This document shows, in pieces, positions 1 to 7,815 of a DNA stretch of 34,666 nucleotides. Below the pieces are notes generated by a model. The model was given only the letters and a program-made list of their open reading frames with translations. It was not told the origin of the DNA and did not search any database. This DNA comes from JBLHOS01 sp047623825 (GTDB taxonomy: Bacteria; Pseudomonadota; Alphaproteobacteria; Rhodobacterales; Rhodobacteraceae). The first letter of the stretch is position 1, and each line of letters opens with the position of its first letter. The DNA is taken from NCBI GenBank assembly GCA_047623825.1, contig JBLHOS010000024.1:1-34666 (forward strand). The letters are read 5' to 3'. The position numbers and the translations under genes are program-made.

Positions 1-4
1 CTAA

Positions 5-1033
5 TTAATGCCGGGCCCGTTGCCCCTCGAGTGCGGCAGAAAAAAATGTATGCCGCGCCCGACCATTTCGTTTGGATGAATAGAGCGCGATGTCAGCATC
101 ATTTAACATTTTGTCTGCGGTCGGGATCAAATAGTTGGTTGAGATCGTGGTGCCGATACTGGCGGAGATCTGACATATCCGCCCGTCAAAATGTGTTGGC
201 TTTTCTAGCTGGGTGATCAGTCGTCTGGCTATTGCATCCAAGAGCGTGACATCATCGCAATCCCGAAAAAGCAGGACGAATTCGTCGCCACCAACCCGGG
301 CCACGATGTCACCACGTCGAATTTCGGTGCATAAAATCTCTGCCACATGTGTCAAAACATGGTCACCCGCAGCGTGTCCCAAGGTGTCATTCACCACCTT
401 GAACAGATCCAGATCAAGATGCATCAACCCAAACCGCGATCCACGATCAGCAGTCATGGCGGCCAATGCTGCATCCATAGCGCGCCGGTTGCTAAGCCCG
501 GTCAGTGTATCTGTCAAAGCCTGCGTTTCAGCCTTCGATTTTGCGGCCTGAAGCCGCTTAGTTAGGGCCAGTGACTCGCGCGCTATGGCGGCATTCGCCT
601 CACGCAGATACAGCAGATCGATGGTTTGATCGCAGGGTGAAAAGTCGGTTAATGTTAGATCGCGCGCGATGACAGCGTCAGCAAACGACAGACCAAGTGA
701 CAGGTTCAATACTGCGCCCTTCCCTGCTGGCAAGGCCGTAAGGACCCCGCGCATCGGCAGATCCGGCGCTGATCTAAGCGACACTGTCAACTTTTGACCC
801 TGCAGGGTCAAAATAGACGATAAGGACGGCATCACCACAGGTCGACGCAGTTCGATCACATCAAACAGGCTCTTGCCTGCAAGATCGCGCTGTTGGGCCA
901 ATTTCTGCAAGGTTGGGCCAGCTCGTATGATCTGACCAGCCATCCCGATCCAAAGATGCATCGGCATCAATATATCCAGCGCAAAGCCCGATATCGCGAT
1001 GATCCGGTCCCGTGGCGCTGCTTGCCCCGTCAC
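5..1033 (-). CDS. Diguanylate cyclase with HNOBA-like N-terminal sensor region
   Basis: Predicted cytosolic enzyme making c-di-GMP from two GTP. The C-terminal GGDEF domain (about residues 165-335) has an intact GGDEF signature (ARVGGDEF) and an RRGD inhibitory-site motif five residues before it, so it should be active and product-inhibited. The first 120 residues resemble the HNOBA region of soluble guanylate cyclases (MHLWIGMAGQIIRAGPTLQKL-like segment), followed by a probable coiled coil at about 140-165 that would link sensor to catalytic domain. The start is GTG at 1033, which overlaps the TGA of the upstream H-NOX gene (GTGA), so translation is probably coupled and the two products likely interact. 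The gene is complete (TAA at 5-7). The domain assignment for GGDEF is firm; HNOBA is by pattern recognition only. Confidence 0.9.
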   Translation of the reverse strand: MTGQAAPRDRIIAISGFALDILMPMHLWIGMAGQIIRAGPTLQKLAQQRDLAGKSLFDVIELRRPVVMPSLSSILTLQGQKLTVSLRSAPDLPMRGVLTALPAGKGAVLNLSLGLSFADAVIARDLTLTDFSPCDQTIDLLYLREANAAIARESLALTKRLQAAKSKAETQALTDTLTGLSNRRAMDAALAAMTADRGSRFGLMHLDLDLFKVVNDTLGHAAGDHVLTHVAEILCTEIRRGDIVARVGGDEFVLLFRDCDDVTLLDAIARRLITQLEKPTHFDGRICQISASIGTTISTNYLIPTADKMLNDADIALYSSKRNGRARHTFFSAALEGQRARH

Positions 1034-1617
1034 AGGACTTGCTCACCAAGGTCAAATCTGCGGCCCAACGTGAAATTCCGATCCAGCACATTGATAAAGA
1101 TCCGCTCGACCTGATCCCCGATGGTGTCGCCATTTAAAAACACAAGCACGCCGTAGTCATCGGCCATCGCACGCAACGCCCCTAACGTGACCGACCCCAT
1201 ACCCTTAAGCAGCCAGCGACATTCCAACACAAAGGTCTGCGTATCGGTTTGGACTAATGAGAACTCCGGCATATCAAGATCTGGAACTGCAAGCCTTGCG
1301 CGCCCCGACAAATCATCCAGCGAATGGAGGAATTCGTAGAACGTGCTGCCGCCATACCGCAAAAGACGCCGGACCGCCTGCGTGTTTGGATGTGAGACTA
1401 GATAGGTCCCGACATCCTCAAGCAAAGAGGTGTCGTCTTTCTGTAAAACATAGCTCGTGGCCTCAACGGTTCGCGACGTCAGCGCATCATCGTAATGCAG
1501 CATTGCTTCGAACTCGTCAAATTCCAGTCCTGCAACACTACGTACCTCAGCCCAGATTTCTGGCCCATAGGTGTCCTGAACGAATCCCTGCAGTGCGAGG
1601 TTGATCAAGCCATGCAT
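1030..1617 (-). CDS. H-NOX (heme NO-binding) domain protein lacking the heme-ligand histidine
   Basis: A 195-residue stand-alone H-NOX-like protein. It begins MHGLI and has the family's early YGPEIW segment, then the helix ending FLHSLDDL and the proline-containing turn VPDLDMPEF. In canonical H-NOX proteins the proximal heme histidine follows the equivalent of LDDL; here that position is Ser104 (codon at 1306-1308). The YxSxR motif that holds the heme propionates is also absent: the equivalent stretch reads ECRWLLK. His98 is six residues earlier and is not the ligand position. The protein may therefore not bind heme in the usual way. A strong AAGGAG ribosome site precedes ATG 1617. The 3' end overlaps the start of the diguanylate cyclase, its likely partner. 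Fold assignment is confident; ligand is unknown. Confidence 0.85.
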   Translation of the reverse strand: MHGLINLALQGFVQDTYGPEIWAEVRSVAGLEFDEFEAMLHYDDALTSRTVEATSYVLQKDDTSLLEDVGTYLVSHPNTQAVRRLLRYGGSTFYEFLHSLDDLSGRARLAVPDLDMPEFSLVQTDTQTFVLECRWLLKGMGSVTLGALRAMADDYGVLVFLNGDTIGDQVERIFINVLDRNFTLGRRFDLGEQVL

Positions 1618-1683
1618 ACCATAGGCTCCTTCCCGTTTTCGGGACCTTACTCAGGAAGTCGTAAAAGAATGGTTTCGAACCCA

Positions 1684-3243
1684 CTAGAAATCCGTCGGCG
1701 CGCCACCCTCCGATATCCGCCGATCAACAAATGCGCGTAGTTCTTCGCGGATCGCTGGGTCCATCGGTGGTTCGCGGTAGTCAGCGATGATCTTCTTATA
1801 GATCTTATGAGCACGCTCAGCCGTCCAGACCGCGCCATCAAGTTCCCAAGCCTCAAAGTTTCGCCAGTCACTGGCAAAAGGGCTATAGAATGCCTTTTGA
1901 TATCTGTCTTGAGTGTGTTGGCAGCCGAAATAATGCCCACCGGGGCCGACCTCACGGATCGCCTCAATGGCGATATCTTCTTCCTCGGTTGCCCAGATTT
2001 GAGGCTCCATATACCGCTGAATATGCTGCAAAACCTCGCAATCCATTACGAATTTCTCAGGTGAGGCGATTAGGCCACCCTCAAGCCAACCAGCTGCGTG
2101 GTAGACCATGTTGGAGCCTGATTGGACCGCTGCCCAAAGGCTGTTCGACGTCTCCCACATCGCCTGACCATCTGGGACATTAGCCGCGCATACCCCAGAT
2201 GAACGCATCGGCAACCCGTAGAACCGGGACATTTGCCCGGTCATCTGGGTTGCGCGCATATATTCCGGAGTGCCAAACGCAGGCGCACCAGATTTCATGT
2301 CGACGTTCGAGGTGAAGGTCCCGATAGCAACGGGGCAGCCCGGTGCCACATATTGCAAAAGCGCTATCGCGGCCAACCCTTCGGCCAGGCTGAGCGTGAC
2401 AGCACCTGACATGGTGACGGGCGCCATTGCACCCGCAAGGGTGAAGGGTGTCACGACAACGGCCTGTCCACGGCGCGCTAAACGCATCGCACCGTCCAGC
2501 ATTGGGATGTCATGCTTAAGCGGTGAGGTGGAATTGATGTTGGTGTACATCCGGGGCGTCGCGTCAAATTCCTCATGCGTCAGCCCACCCGCGATGCGCA
2601 CCATCTCCATGGCATCCTCAACCCGCTCTTTGCCAAGCGAATAGGCGTGGGTGACTTTGTCAGTCAGAACCAATTTTTCATAGATGCATTCCAGATGCCG
2701 AATTGAGGCGTGAATGTCGATCGGCTCAACAGGATATCCGCCTGCTACATGGATGCAGTTGAAATACTGCGTCAGCTTCATGAAATCTTTGAAGGTCTCA
2801 AAATCACCTGATCGCTTGCCGCGTACCAGATCCCACGAACTGGGCGGAGAAGAGACGTTGACGAAGATCATGTTCTTGCCGCCGATCGTCACCTGACGTT
2901 CCGGGTTGCGCGGCGTGATCGTAAATTCTGCCGGGGCTTTGCCCACCATTTCCATCACGAAATCTTCGTCCATCTTGACGTTGTGACCCTCGACCTTACA
3001 GCCCGCTTCGATCATCAGATCGCGCGCTTCGTCATTCAGGAACTCGATCCCGATCTCTGACAGCACGCGCATTGCGCCACGGTGGATCGCGGCGATCCCG
3101 TCTTCGTACAAAGGCTCGGTCGGGCGGTCCATGAGTTGCGGGATCCGCCAGGGCATCTGCTCAATGGCAGCGTCGCCCGCGCGATCTGCATGGCCTCTCC
3201 GTCCACCGGCCCGGCGTCGGCGATTTTGAGCTTCATCATTCAT
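1684..3243 (-). CDS. Trimethylamine methyltransferase (MttB) family protein, non-pyrrolysine
   Basis: A 519-residue member of the MttB superfamily (COG5598), whose characterised non-pyrrolysine members move a methyl group from a quaternary amine such as glycine betaine, proline betaine or carnitine to a corrinoid protein. Family features include the N-terminal GAMRVLSEIGIEFLND segment, the glycine/alanine-rich TIM-barrel core and the C-terminal VGPGGHYFGCQHT segment. The substrate cannot be read from sequence and no corrinoid protein or reactivase gene is nearby. The first ~30 residues are Arg-rich and look disordered. The start at 3243 is chosen because AGGGGA lies just upstream; the longer open frame to 3390 would overlap the phosphatase gene. 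It ends in TAG at its normal C-terminus, so this amber codon is a stop rather than pyrrolysine. Same strand as the HAD gene before it (58 bp gap) and the H-NOX gene after it. Confidence 0.88.
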   Translation of the reverse strand: MNDEAQNRRRRAGGRRGHADRAGDAAIEQMPWRIPQLMDRPTEPLYEDGIAAIHRGAMRVLSEIGIEFLNDEARDLMIEAGCKVEGHNVKMDEDFVMEMVGKAPAEFTITPRNPERQVTIGGKNMIFVNVSSPPSSWDLVRGKRSGDFETFKDFMKLTQYFNCIHVAGGYPVEPIDIHASIRHLECIYEKLVLTDKVTHAYSLGKERVEDAMEMVRIAGGLTHEEFDATPRMYTNINSTSPLKHDIPMLDGAMRLARRGQAVVVTPFTLAGAMAPVTMSGAVTLSLAEGLAAIALLQYVAPGCPVAIGTFTSNVDMKSGAPAFGTPEYMRATQMTGQMSRFYGLPMRSSGVCAANVPDGQAMWETSNSLWAAVQSGSNMVYHAAGWLEGGLIASPEKFVMDCEVLQHIQRYMEPQIWATEEEDIAIEAIREVGPGGHYFGCQHTQDRYQKAFYSPFASDWRNFEAWELDGAVWTAERAHKIYKKIIADYREPPMDPAIREELRAFVDRRISEGGAPTDF

Positions 3244-3301
3244 GGACGTCGTTCCCCTGTGATCAACCACAGAATGACCGATCAAGAGGGGAACGAGATT
3301 T

Positions 3302-4045
3302 TCAGATAGCGACGGATTGCGTCGTTTTTTGCCGGCAATGGTCGGGATTGTTCGCCTGTCGGGCATCAAGCCATTCAGGCAAGTCGCCAATATCGTTCAG
3401 AACGACCTCAGCATAGGGCGCCAATGTCGCCGCATCTGCTATTCCCGTCAGCACAGCTACCGAAATCATACCTGCGGCGCGTCCAGCATGCAGATCATGC
3501 AAGCTGTCGCCGACCATCACGCAATCTTGCGGCGCAATCCCCAGATGATCCGCAAATGCCAGACACATCCCAGCGTCAGGCTTAGCACCGTGACCGGTGT
3601 CATACCCTGCAACAAACTCAAAATGATCAGTGATGCCTGCAACCTTTAGATGGGCCCGCGCCGGAGCCTCTGCATCATTTGTCGCCACGCCAAGACGCAG
3701 GCCACGATCAGACAGCACCTTCAACAGTGGCGCTAATGGAACGGCTGGCACCATGTGCGTCTCAGCCGCCGCGCGGTTGATCCGTTGAAGAAGTGCGGCA
3801 CCATTGGCACCCGGTAGGCCCGGCAGCAAAGCCTCAACAATCTGGTCACTGGTTCCCGAGATGACAAAACTGTCAGGCAGAAAGACACCGCGCGACAAAT
3901 CGAACCCAATAAGAGAAGCAAGTCGCACTGACGATGCGCGGTCGCCACCAGAAAGATCCTCCAACAAAGCCACAGCCCATGCAGACCAGCTTGCGCCAAA
4001 GTCAAATAGCGTGCCGTCCTTATCAAAAAGGATGCCTTTGATCAT
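3302..4045 (-). CDS. HAD-family hydrolase, phosphoglycolate phosphatase-like
   Basis: A 247-residue haloacid dehalogenase superfamily phosphatase. Motif I is FDKDGTLFD (nucleophile Asp8, acid Asp10), motif II is the GVATND threonine, and motif III/IV is the GAKPDAGM lysine followed by MVGDSLHDLHAGRAAG. A helical cap lies between motif I and II, as in Gph-type phosphatases. The likely role is dephosphorylation of a small phosphorylated metabolite; phosphoglycolate is only the family default. ATG 4045 is preceded by GGAGGG at good spacing. It is the first gene of a possible minus-strand group with the MttB-type gene, and it diverges from the marR gene across 64 bp. Confidence 0.88.
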   Translation of the reverse strand: MIKGILFDKDGTLFDFGASWSAWAVALLEDLSGGDRASSVRLASLIGFDLSRGVFLPDSFVISGTSDQIVEALLPGLPGANGAALLQRINRAAAETHMVPAVPLAPLLKVLSDRGLRLGVATNDAEAPARAHLKVAGITDHFEFVAGYDTGHGAKPDAGMCLAFADHLGIAPQDCVMVGDSLHDLHAGRAAGMISVAVLTGIADAATLAPYAEVVLNDIGDLPEWLDARQANNPDHCRQKTTQSVAI

Positions 4046-4071
4046 TGAAATTACCCTCCGTAGGAAGATTG

Positions 4072-4084
4072 ACCATGTCATGGT
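4072..4084. promoter_or_regulatory. Candidate MarR operator (perfect inverted repeat)
   Basis: ACCATG-T-CATGGT is a perfect 6-1-6 palindrome in the short divergent region between the HAD gene (start 4045) and the marR gene (start 4110). MarR dimers commonly bind palindromes of this size near their own promoters. The link to this MarR protein rests on position only. Confidence 0.4.
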
Positions 4085-4109
4085 GAGGTCTCTTGACCAA
4101 GGCGGATTA

Positions 4110-4586
4110 ATGTTGCCATTGTCAATTATGAACAGATCAAACCAAAAATATGGGCTCCATGAGAGCATTGGCTATCACACAACTTTGGTTGCGCGAATAG
4201 TTGAGCGGCGCGTCGAGGAGGCCCTTAGAGAGTTTGGCCTGACCCGACTGGGTTGGTGCATTTTGCTGGCCGTCGCCGAAGAGGGTTTGCAGAACCCGTC
4301 TGATATTGCGAAATTCGTTGGAATTGATCGTACAGCCACATCGCGGACCTTGCGGCAACTGGAAGATGACGGCCTGATCGGACGCGCGATCGGACGCAAA
4401 GATCGGCGGATGACGGTGGTTAGCCTGACGCAAAAGGGTTTTGATCGGTTGATCGCAGCCGTTCCGACCTGTCAGGAAAACATGTCCCATTTCAATGCCA
4501 AGCTGACTGAGGTTGAGCAGCGTGAATTGCGGCGCCTTATGACAAAATTGCGCGACGGCGAAGATATGGGACTGACCCGGTTCTGA
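4110..4586 (+). CDS. MarR-family transcriptional regulator
   Basis: A 158-residue winged-helix regulator. The DNA-binding part spans about residues 45-115: the helix-turn-helix NPSDIAKFVGIDRTATSRTLRQLEDDGLI is followed by the wing GRKDRRMTVVSLTQKG, with the family's Asp-Arg pair. Flanking helices at both ends would form the dimer interface. ATG 4110 has AAGG seven bases upstream; ATG 4128 (six codons later) has no visible ribosome site. It diverges from the HAD-mttB group and probably regulates it and itself, perhaps through the palindrome at 4072-4084. Effector unknown. Its stop is two bases from the convergent DUF3572 gene. Confidence 0.9.
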   Translation: MLPLSIMNRSNQKYGLHESIGYHTTLVARIVERRVEEALREFGLTRLGWCILLAVAEEGLQNPSDIAKFVGIDRTATSRTLRQLEDDGLIGRAIGRKDRRMTVVSLTQKGFDRLIAAVPTCQENMSHFNAKLTEVEQRELRRLMTKLRDGEDMGLTRF

Positions 4587-4588
4587 CC

Positions 4589-4873
4589 TTAGGTCCAGTT
4601 GGGCAAATCGCCGCCAGGCAGGTGTTGCCGCATCTGTCCCAGATCTGCATAAGGCCGACCCAGTGCATCACAACACGCGATCACCCAAGCATCATCCATC
4701 AAAATGAAATCCAGCACGCTCGCCAGAAAATTTAGATCAGCTGCATTGTTGCGCGCATCCTCAACAGATGCCCCTGTTGTTCCTAAAAAGGTCGGAAACA
4801 GATCATCGTTCCCTGCCAGCCAAGCCAATGCCTGCAAACTGAAATTCATCGCATTGTCTGACTCATTGACCAT
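4589..4873 (-). CDS. DUF3572 family protein
   Basis: A 94-residue protein matching the alphaproteobacterial DUF3572 family: LQALAWLAGNDDLFPTFL near the N-terminus and FLASVLDFILMDDAWV in the middle. Mostly helical, no signal peptide, no known activity. The start is uncertain: ATG 4873 gives the usual family length, ATG 4885 adds four residues, and neither has a clear ribosome site. It diverges from pleD over 98 bp, which hints at co-regulation or a conserved neighbourhood rather than a known functional link. Confidence 0.82.
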   Translation of the reverse strand: MVNESDNAMNFSLQALAWLAGNDDLFPTFLGTTGASVEDARNNAADLNFLASVLDFILMDDAWVIACCDALGRPYADLGQMRQHLPGGDLPNWT

Positions 4874-4971
4874 ATATCGACCCATAATTTGCAGAGAACT
4901 AAAGAGTTTATTAATCTTTTGGGGGCAAAGATAACGCCAGCGTAAACCATTAATGGTATTTGGAGTTGCGT

Positions 4972-6330
4972 ATGACAGGACGCATTCTGGTTGTCGACGA
5001 CGTTGCGACAAACCGTATCATTATGAAAGTAAAGTTGGCTGCGGCCTGTTATCAGGTCCTTCAAGCCGATTGTGGCTTGGTCGCTTTGAAAATCGCAAAA
5101 GCTGAACAACCCGATCTTATTATTTTGGATGTTCTGATGCCAGACATGGACGGAATGGCAGTTTGTGAGCAGTTGAAAGCTGATCCTGAAACCGCTGACA
5201 TTCCGGTGATTCTGGTTACAGCCCTAGCCGATAATTCCAGCAAGATGCGCGGTCTACAACGCGGGGCCGACGACTTTCTGACCAAACCTGTTGATGAGAT
5301 TGCACTGCTGGCGCGGGTCCGCTCGCTTTTGCGTGCACGGGAAATTCAACGTGAGTTACGCCTGCGTGAGGAAACTTGCGCTGAGTTGGGTTTTCATGAG
5401 CCTGCAGCAGGCTTTGAAGATGCCAGCCACATTGCCCTGATCGCGCCTGATCCGGCGACAGCACTGGCTTGGAAACGCGCGCTTGAAGCCGAAGTCAAAG
5501 CAAAGATCTCGATCCTTCCACGGCAGGCTGCGCTGGTAGATATTACGGCAAAAAACGCGCCGGACGTTTTTGTGATCGCATCCGATCTGACCCATTACAA
5601 TGAGGGTCTGCGCCTGCTTTCAGATTTTAGATCCCGACCGGCGTCACGCCATGCAGCAACCATCATGATTTTGCCGACCGCAGACAGTGAACGGGCCGCC
5701 ATCGCGCTGGATCTCGGCGCCGGTGATATCCTCTATGATCCGTTTGATGCTGCCGAACTGGCTGTCCGGATCAAAACCCAGCTTCGTCGCAAGTGTCAAT
5801 CGGACCGCTTACGCGCCTCAGTGCAGATCGGTCTTGAACTGGCCGTTACCGATAGTCTGACGGGACTTCATAATCGCCGCTATGCCATGCATCACCTGAA
5901 CCGGATGTTGGCCGCACACCCGTCCGGTGTCGCAGTCATGATGCTTGATCTCGATTTCTTCAAATCGGTCAATGATCGGTTTGGCCATGCAGCTGGCGAC
6001 CGGGTCCTTGCGGTGGTCGCAAAACGGCTGCGTGAGAATGTTCGGGGGGTCGATCTATTGGCACGCTTGGGCGGTGAGGAGTTTCTTGTCGCCATTCCAA
6101 CCTGTGATGCGAAACAAGCGTGCGATCAGGCAGAACGGCTGCGCGAAGTGGTCTGTGGAACGCCGATCAATATCCTTGAGTCAGACACGCCGATCTTGGT
6201 CACAATAAGCGTTGGCGTTGCCCTGAAAATCGAAGCCACTGAAACGGCTGAGGTTCTACTTTTACGAGCAGACAAGGCCCTCTCCGGATCAAAATCCGAA
6301 GGACGCAATGTGGTTCGTGTCGCGGCGTAG
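4972..6330 (+). CDS. pleD: PleD-type response regulator diguanylate cyclase (REC-REC-GGDEF)
   Basis: A 452-residue two-component response regulator that makes c-di-GMP. Receiver 1 (about 1-120) is complete: acidic pair Asp9/Asp10, phospho-acceptor Asp53 in LIILDVLMPDMDG, and Lys in FLTKPVD. Receiver 2 (about 150-270) is degenerate: it has no acceptor aspartate at the right place and DPFD replaces the lysine-proline motif, as in PleD, where this domain serves dimerisation. The GGDEF domain (about 285-450) has GGEEF and an RGVD inhibitory site five residues ahead. ATG 4972 follows GGAG at six bases. In Caulobacter, PleD acts at the pole in cell-cycle control; here divK is not adjacent, so the symbol reflects architecture. 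Convergent with the CpxP-like gene (9 bp gap). Confidence 0.92.
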   Translation: MTGRILVVDDVATNRIIMKVKLAAACYQVLQADCGLVALKIAKAEQPDLIILDVLMPDMDGMAVCEQLKADPETADIPVILVTALADNSSKMRGLQRGADDFLTKPVDEIALLARVRSLLRAREIQRELRLREETCAELGFHEPAAGFEDASHIALIAPDPATALAWKRALEAEVKAKISILPRQAALVDITAKNAPDVFVIASDLTHYNEGLRLLSDFRSRPASRHAATIMILPTADSERAAIALDLGAGDILYDPFDAAELAVRIKTQLRRKCQSDRLRASVQIGLELAVTDSLTGLHNRRYAMHHLNRMLAAHPSGVAVMMLDLDFFKSVNDRFGHAAGDRVLAVVAKRLRENVRGVDLLARLGGEEFLVAIPTCDAKQACDQAERLREVVCGTPINILESDTPILVTISVGVALKIEATETAEVLLLRADKALSGSKSEGRNVVRVAA

Positions 6331-6339
6331 CTCGGCCCG

Positions 6340-6837
6340 CTAGGGTCGATTGCCCGCAAAACGACGACCAACCCGATCAGCAACATCGGCGCGCGCATCA
6401 GGCGACATCGCCTCTAGCTGATCCAGCAACAAGCCATGCCCCCTTAGCTGCAGCGCCTCAACGCCCATCCGCATCGTTTCCAGGGCGGCCTGCGCACTCT
6501 GCCGATCAAATGGCTCGGCCCGCAGAGCGCGTGCAAAATCACCGGTCGCGGCACGCAACAGACGTTGCTGGGCGTGAAAATTCTGCACCTCGATGTTGCC
6601 ACGTAACAACAGCTCTTGGCGATCCTGACGCGACAATGCGGCACCCAACGGACCGATACCCAATCTGCGCATATCCTGCGACATTTCGCGGTCCGGGCGT
6701 CCTTCGACAAATGCGCCCCGTCCAGCACCGACAACTGCGAAGATGATCAGAAAATTCAGCCCCAAGCTGGCGACCAAGGCAAAGGTTATCCAGCGAGGCG
6801 TCCGGCTGCGGACTACGTCGTTTGAAGGGTCATCCAT
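6340..6837 (-). CDS. Membrane-anchored periplasmic heavy-metal sensor-like protein (CnrX/CpxP type)
   Basis: A 165-residue protein with one N-terminal membrane segment (about residues 16-38, ITFALVASLGLNFLIIFAVV) and a periplasmic helical part containing a long Arg/Gln/Leu-rich hairpin (RQDRQELLLRG, FHAQQRLLRAA, MSPDARADVADRVG). This matches the four-helix metal-resistance/CpxP-like fold that includes CnrX. No obvious cluster of His or Met metal ligands is visible. It lies three bases after the putative anti-sigma gene and is the last gene of the sigma-factor operon, so a role as the periplasmic arm of that signalling unit is likely. The assignment is from overall pattern and context. Confidence 0.75.
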   Translation of the reverse strand: MDDPSNDVVRSRTPRWITFALVASLGLNFLIIFAVVGAGRGAFVEGRPDREMSQDMRRLGIGPLGAALSRQDRQELLLRGNIEVQNFHAQQRLLRAATGDFARALRAEPFDRQSAQAALETMRMGVEALQLRGHGLLLDQLEAMSPDARADVADRVGRRFAGNRP

Positions 6838-6840
6838 CCG

Positions 6841-7206
6841 TTAGCTTCCTTGAAATTCAATGAAATCGTCGAGGCTAGGCATCAGTGAACCGCTGTCCAA
6901 AAGACCGTATTCAGTCAGGCTGCCACCCAGAACGCCGTCCACGATATCGGGTGACACGGTGCCGATCATCAGGCCCATGATTGCCGCCGCCGTCAGACCC
7001 GACAGTCCACGCCATCCACCCAAAGCCTGCAAGAAACCAAAGCCACCCCCGGTTGCTGCGGCGCGGACTGGATGGGCAGCCACCGCCAGATCTGCCTGAA
7101 CCTGCGCTGCATCGGCCAGAACGCGCGCCATAAGATCATCACTTGGCATTCGATCTGCATCAGCCTGCTGAAACAGGGTCTCCAACGGATCGTTATTCTG
7201 TGCCAT
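6841..7206 (-). CDS. Putative membrane anti-sigma factor
   Basis: A 121-residue protein encoded directly after the ECF sigma gene, with a 14-base overlap. The N-terminal part (about 1-60) is hydrophilic and helical (DPLETLFQQADADRMPSDDL), as in cytoplasmic sigma-binding segments. A membrane helix lies at about residues 70-90 (GLTAAAIMGLMIGTVS), and a short acidic tail follows outside. No zinc-binding HxxxCxxC motif is present. ATG 7206 has AGGAGG nine bases upstream; the frame extends to 7230 but would deepen the overlap. Proteins of this kind are sometimes annotated as dihydroorotate dehydrogenase, which nothing in the sequence supports. Anti-sigma function is inferred from size, topology and position. 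Confidence 0.7.
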   Translation of the reverse strand: MAQNNDPLETLFQQADADRMPSDDLMARVLADAAQVQADLAVAAHPVRAAATGGGFGFLQALGGWRGLSGLTAAAIMGLMIGTVSPDIVDGVLGGSLTEYGLLDSGSLMPSLDDFIEFQGS

Positions 7207-7783
7207 ATCCCAACGCCTCCTTCTGACCATCCAAAATCTTGGCCAAGTTTCGTCGCGCCCGCGCGGTCAGACTTTCAACCGCATCGACGCTTATTTCCAA
7301 CACATCTGCAATCTCGGGGTTTGCCAACCCTTCGATGTGCCGCAAAACGACAGCCTGGCGCTGCCGCTCGGGCAATTGTGCCAAGGCATGATCCAGCGCC
7401 GTCATCCGGTCACTTTGGATCATCTGCGCCTCGACACTTGGCGTATTGTCCTCTGGCTCAGCGATGGTATCCAAACCCACTGCGCGCCCGCCACGGCGCA
7501 ACCGATCAAGACATAGATTGGCCGTCACACGATAAAGCCAAGTTGAGGGGCGCGCACCACCGTCTGTTGTCCAATTTTCCGCCGCCTTCCAAAGACGCAG
7601 CATTGCCTCTTGCGCGACGTCCTCTGCGTCTGATCGATTGCCAAGAACCCGTGCGGCATGTCCCAAAACACGTGGCAACAACCGCGCGGTCAACACCCGT
7701 GCGGCCGCAGGTTGCCCATTGGCAAACATGACCATCAAAGTCGTGTCCTCAATGTGATCCAGATCCGCATCCGACTGCCCCAT
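7193..7783 (-). CDS. ECF-type RNA polymerase sigma factor
   Basis: A 196-residue sigma-70 family protein with only regions 2 and 4, so group 4 (ECF). Region 2 spans about residues 28-95, with the core-binding RSDAEDVAQEAMLRLWK helix and WLYRVTANLCLDRLRR (region 2.3/2.4). Region 4 spans about 130-185, with LPERQRQAVVLRHIEGLANPEIADVL and a final recognition helix VDAVESLTARARRNL. It heads an operon with a putative membrane anti-sigma factor and a CnrX-like protein, suggesting control by a periplasmic signal. The EF-hand gene lies 73 bp upstream on the same strand and may be cotranscribed or a target. Confidence 0.93.
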   Translation of the reverse strand: MGQSDADLDHIEDTTLMVMFANGQPAAARVLTARLLPRVLGHAARVLGNRSDAEDVAQEAMLRLWKAAENWTTDGGARPSTWLYRVTANLCLDRLRRGGRAVGLDTIAEPEDNTPSVEAQMIQSDRMTALDHALAQLPERQRQAVVLRHIEGLANPEIADVLEISVDAVESLTARARRNLAKILDGQKEALGYGTE

Positions 7784-7815
7784 GTAAACTTCCTAGCCCG
7801 CCCGACAGATGTTGG

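Noticed and set aside
1684..1686. Amber (TAG) stop in an MttB-family gene, possible pyrrolysine codon
   Set aside because: The TAG is at the normal family C-terminus, only about ten codons follow before the next stop, and there is no internal TAG. Alphaproteobacterial MttB homologues are non-pyrrolysine.
3257..3272. CTGTG-atcaac-CACAG repeat upstream of the MttB-type gene, resembling half of the TGTGATCACA site
   Set aside because: It is a single imperfect copy sitting against the ribosome-binding site, without the 21-bp partner, so it is not counted as the same operator.
3804..4109. Long upstream extension of the MarR reading frame
   Set aside because: It lies antisense within the HAD gene, has no family similarity and would remove the divergent promoter; ribosome site and family length support 4110.
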